11,716 nt of DNA from Thoreauomyces humboldtii (lineage: Eukaryota > Chytridiomycota > Chytridiomycetes > Spizellomycetales > Powellomycetaceae), in contig JADGJA010000725.1 of NCBI GenBank assembly GCA_027596035.1, forward strand, positions 1-11,716, written 5' to 3'. Every line of letters begins with the position of its first letter. Within the stretch, counting starts at the first letter, position 1. Position numbers and translations under genes: made by a program. The notes under the pieces were generated by a model. It made no database searches. It worked only from the letters and a program-made list of their open reading frames with translations, and was not told the DNA's origin. Below, piece after piece: positions 9,601-11,716 of the stretch.

Positions 9601-10872
9601 TCTCAGTTCCAGTAACCTCACCAACCGCTTTAGCGACTGGGAGTCGACCGCGCTGTCCAACATCTGAGAGCTTCCGGATGTAGAGACACGCCGCAAATAC
9701 TTCTGCAATGCTTTGATGGCTTTCGGCGAAACCATTTTGTCTTCGAAATAGATACTTGTCGCGAGCTCTTCCCCATCATCCAGTACATCGTGATCGGCTA
9801 GAATTGCGCTCACGAGGTCGCCCAGTTTCTGAAATTGTAATGCAGGGTCGGATTTATTTTCCGCTAACAATTGCGGTGTGGCCGAGGTTGGAGTGCCTGG
9901 GGGTGCTGGGCTTCCGAATCTTGACAGCCCCCCAGGCGCATTAGGCATAGAGCGGGGTGATCGCATAGGGCTTCCCTTGCTGGACTTGATCAGGACCTCG
10001 AACCCCGGGATAGTAGATTTTTTTCGTTTTTGAGAAGTCAGGAAGTGGCCGGGCGAGGTCCCGGAGCGTGGTGTGCTTGGTACGACGACCGGGCTCGCAC
10101 CCTGCGCCGGTAGCTTCAGCTTCAGAGCAGGACGCTTCACCCGTTCCGTTGTATCGACGGGACGAGGACTTTCTGTCGTGGGTCTTATCGGAACATGATC
10201 GGTCTCCCGCGTGATATGCATTGGCTCACTGCTTGCTTTTGGGGACGGTGTCGGATATTGGACAGGGATGATGGGCGGCTCTATCGCACCAGTTTTATCG
10301 CCTATTGACCCAGTGCCCGAGCCCATGAGTCGCTTTGCAGAGGCCCTCGCAAACTCTAGGTCTCACCATTGACGCTTGGCTTGGGCGGAGGGGTGTGGAG
10401 CAGGTGTACAGGCAGTAAAGGATCCGATGCCAATGGCAAGGGGCCATCTTTCAGACATCTACAAAGATGCGAAAAGAGTTGGCACACTAGAACAGCCGGA
10501 AGAGCCATCAGGCGCAACGGCAACCCACAAATAAGACACATCCGCATGGCTAATCATCTGGCGAACGGTTGCCCGGAGCTCCGGATCGACAAGTCCCAGT
10601 CCTGCCGGCCCGCTCAGGAGACCTTCCATGTCTCGTCCGAGACAATCTAGAAGGCGAGGATCGATTTGTTCAAGCAAGGTCGGGCGAATGTACTGTGCAG
10701 TTGATAAAGTCGGCAGGAGGCTTGCAGCTGGGCAAGAGAAGAGCAGCGGTGATCATCCTCGTCAGCGACGTAACCTCCGCTGTCTGGAACCTTGGGACTG
10801 ACCATCAACAACCGGCGTAAGAGACGCTATGGGAAGCTGCCTCAATGCCTGAAGATGCCGGTCTGGATGCAT
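3625..10872 (-). CDS. SCC2: Cohesin loader subunit Scc2 (NIPBL/Nipped-B/Mis4/Rad9)
   Basis: Nuclear HEAT-repeat protein that, with Scc4/Mau2, loads cohesin onto chromosomes for sister-chromatid cohesion, loop formation and repair. Exons (transcript order): 10803-10872, 10529-10727, 10367-10458, 8602-10301, 8287-8547, 7955-8224, 7757-7896, 7287-7695, 7065-7220, 6678-7004, 6502-6612, 6272-6436, 5904-6204, 5815-5849, 5500-5752, 5219-5430, 4940-5147, 4702-4871, 4462-4636, 4292-4394, 4066-4222, 3625-4002. Total 5892 nt, 1963 residues. Family landmarks: residues 1-120 N-terminal, where Scc4 binds in relatives; about 121-300 Pro/Ser-rich, basic, disordered; APEWPGAELLLAILSRIL ending at 774; QSFDKYLQRI at 955; MMDQSTSVRDAAIELIGKF at 1007; NIRKRIVRLLRDI at 1052; LMVRLTDEEDTVK at 1087. 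Nipped-B C-terminal block: LSALGNLFIAYPRLML, EQGLVHPLL, MHAQLNEKHASFI, FVAENLALFEYKTQEE. The tail after 1845 is acidic, then basic. Length fits the family (about 1500 in yeasts, about 2150 in Coprinopsis Rad9). The family is certain; the start is less so: two in-frame ATGs lie upstream at 11010 and 10998. Confidence 0.95.
4003..10802 (-). other. Set of 21 short introns within SCC2
   Basis: Introns in transcript order: 10728-10802, 10459-10528, 10302-10366, 8548-8601, 8225-8286, 7897-7954, 7696-7756, 7221-7286, 7005-7064, 6613-6677, 6437-6501, 6205-6271, 5850-5903, 5753-5814, 5431-5499, 5148-5218, 4872-4939, 4637-4701, 4395-4461, 4223-4291, 4003-4065. All are GT...AG, 54-75 bp. Twelve are phase 0, six phase 1 and three phase 2, and every junction restores the Scc2 reading frame. 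Branch-like motifs are visible in several (CTGAC in intron 1, GCTAAC in 8 and 9, TACTAAC in 11). Weakest calls: intron 10 (GTGTGA donor), intron 13 (acceptor GAATAG) and intron 2 (GTGGGT donor). Confidence 0.85.
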
Positions 10873-11716
10873 GAGGGACGGTTGCTGTGCACCTGGGTCT
10901 TCACGCAAAGAGAAGACGAGGTGGACATAAGCGTCAAGCCGCAGGTGGACAAACAAAGGTATGACGCCGTCTTTACCCACCCTGGTGCGCAAAGACATCC
11001 TGATTTCCATCCGCTGTGTTCATCGTGAGAACCCCCCCTGACCTCCTGACGGACTGCTCGGGAGGCGGGAAGGACGAGGAAATGCGGGGACCGGGTTGCT
11101 GGTTTACTGTTGTGTGTGGGAAGGCACTTTACCGGAAGCTGCGACAGAGCCGACCATTCATTCTCTTGCTCGGTAACCAATCGCCTCGCCGAACGTCAGG
11201 AAACACTCTCTCCCACGCTCTCTTCCGCAACGAGTCGGACGGCCTAATGGCGACGAGGTCGAACCTGTGGGGAATGCAAGAACACGGACGCTTTGTGGCT
11301 GGCAGCTCTATTCTTTTTCGTCATGTCTGACGCATCGGACGCGGCGCGGTGCCGGACATCAGGGGGACATGAACTCCGCCCGAGAAACCGGTGCCTCTTA
11401 CGAGTCAGTTACGACCTCCCACATAAAATGGTAACCCCTCAAACCTTTACCTGAGGGAGCCTACGGTTTGGATGCTCAGTAGCTATATCGGGATCTCTGT
11501 TCGTATTCAACGGAACTCTTCCCTTTCAATTTTCTTCCAAACACAGACGGAAATCTCTCACACAAGGAGGTTAACCAGGGGTTTATCGAAGGTTCGGGTT
11601 CTTCTCCCTTTTGGAAACGGAGCAAGAACTGACTGTGGGTTTGTGGTGTGTGCTGTGTCCTTGTCAAGTTTCCAAAACGCGGCGCGCCCCTCCTCCCTCC
11701 CTCCTGGCCTGTCGTC
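10873..11716. other. Upstream region of SCC2, no supported gene
   Basis: About 840 bp upstream of the chosen SCC2 start. The in-frame extension to 11010 could be 5' untranslated sequence or 46 extra residues. A CCAAT pentamer lies at 11177-11181 on the plus strand. The far right end is pyrimidine-rich (CCCTCCTCCCTCCCTCC near 11688-11704), resembling a fungal promoter or leader, so a divergent plus-strand gene may begin beyond the window. A plus-strand frame at 11016-11330 and a minus-strand frame at 11476-11667 have no recognisable motifs, and I do not call them. Confidence 0.5.

Noticed and set aside
10333..10366. 34-bp version of SCC2 intron 3 ending at CAAAG
   Set aside because: Too short for this gene's introns; the acceptor at 10302 gives 65 bp and correct phase.
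11016..11330. 104-codon plus-strand open frame upstream of SCC2
   Set aside because: No domain, signal peptide or typical composition; it lies in the expected promoter region and could arise by chance.

Overview
The window looks like nuclear DNA of a filamentous fungus, most probably a basidiomycete (Agaricomycotina-like). The main gene is cut by 21 introns of only 54-75 bp, with GT...AG ends and CTAAC/CTGAC-type branch points, and intergenic spaces are short. No ribosomal or transfer RNA gene, transposon, CRISPR array or bacterial operon signal was seen.

Layout. (1) Positions 1-586, minus strand: the edge of a gene running off the left end, encoding a Ser/Thr/Pro/Asp-rich segment of unknown function. 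(2) 600-1937, minus strand: weakly supported exons, including a possible small membrane protein. (3) 1938-2421: an upstream region with a cluster of ACGCG motifs, two CT microsatellites and a TATA-like box; a TGACTCA site lies just outside it, at 1871-1877. (4) 2422-3218, plus strand: a two-exon gene for a small secreted Ala/Ser/Thr/Val-rich protein. (5) 3219-3624: short convergent intergenic space. (6) 3625-10872, minus strand: a complete gene for the cohesin loader Scc2 (NIPBL / Nipped-B / Mis4; called Rad9 in Coprinopsis). I rebuilt it by hand as 22 exons giving 1963 residues, with every intron phase consistent. (7) 10873-11716: the upstream region of SCC2, with no convincing gene.

The genes do not form an obvious pathway. 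SCC2 is a conserved chromosome-structure gene. The secreted protein and the left-edge genes look lineage-specific. I found no clear new multi-gene system. The points most worth a second look are the orphan secreted protein, the ACGCG/bZIP promoter cluster, the competing splice donors and the microexon in SCC2, and the uncertain minus-strand exons at 600-1937.
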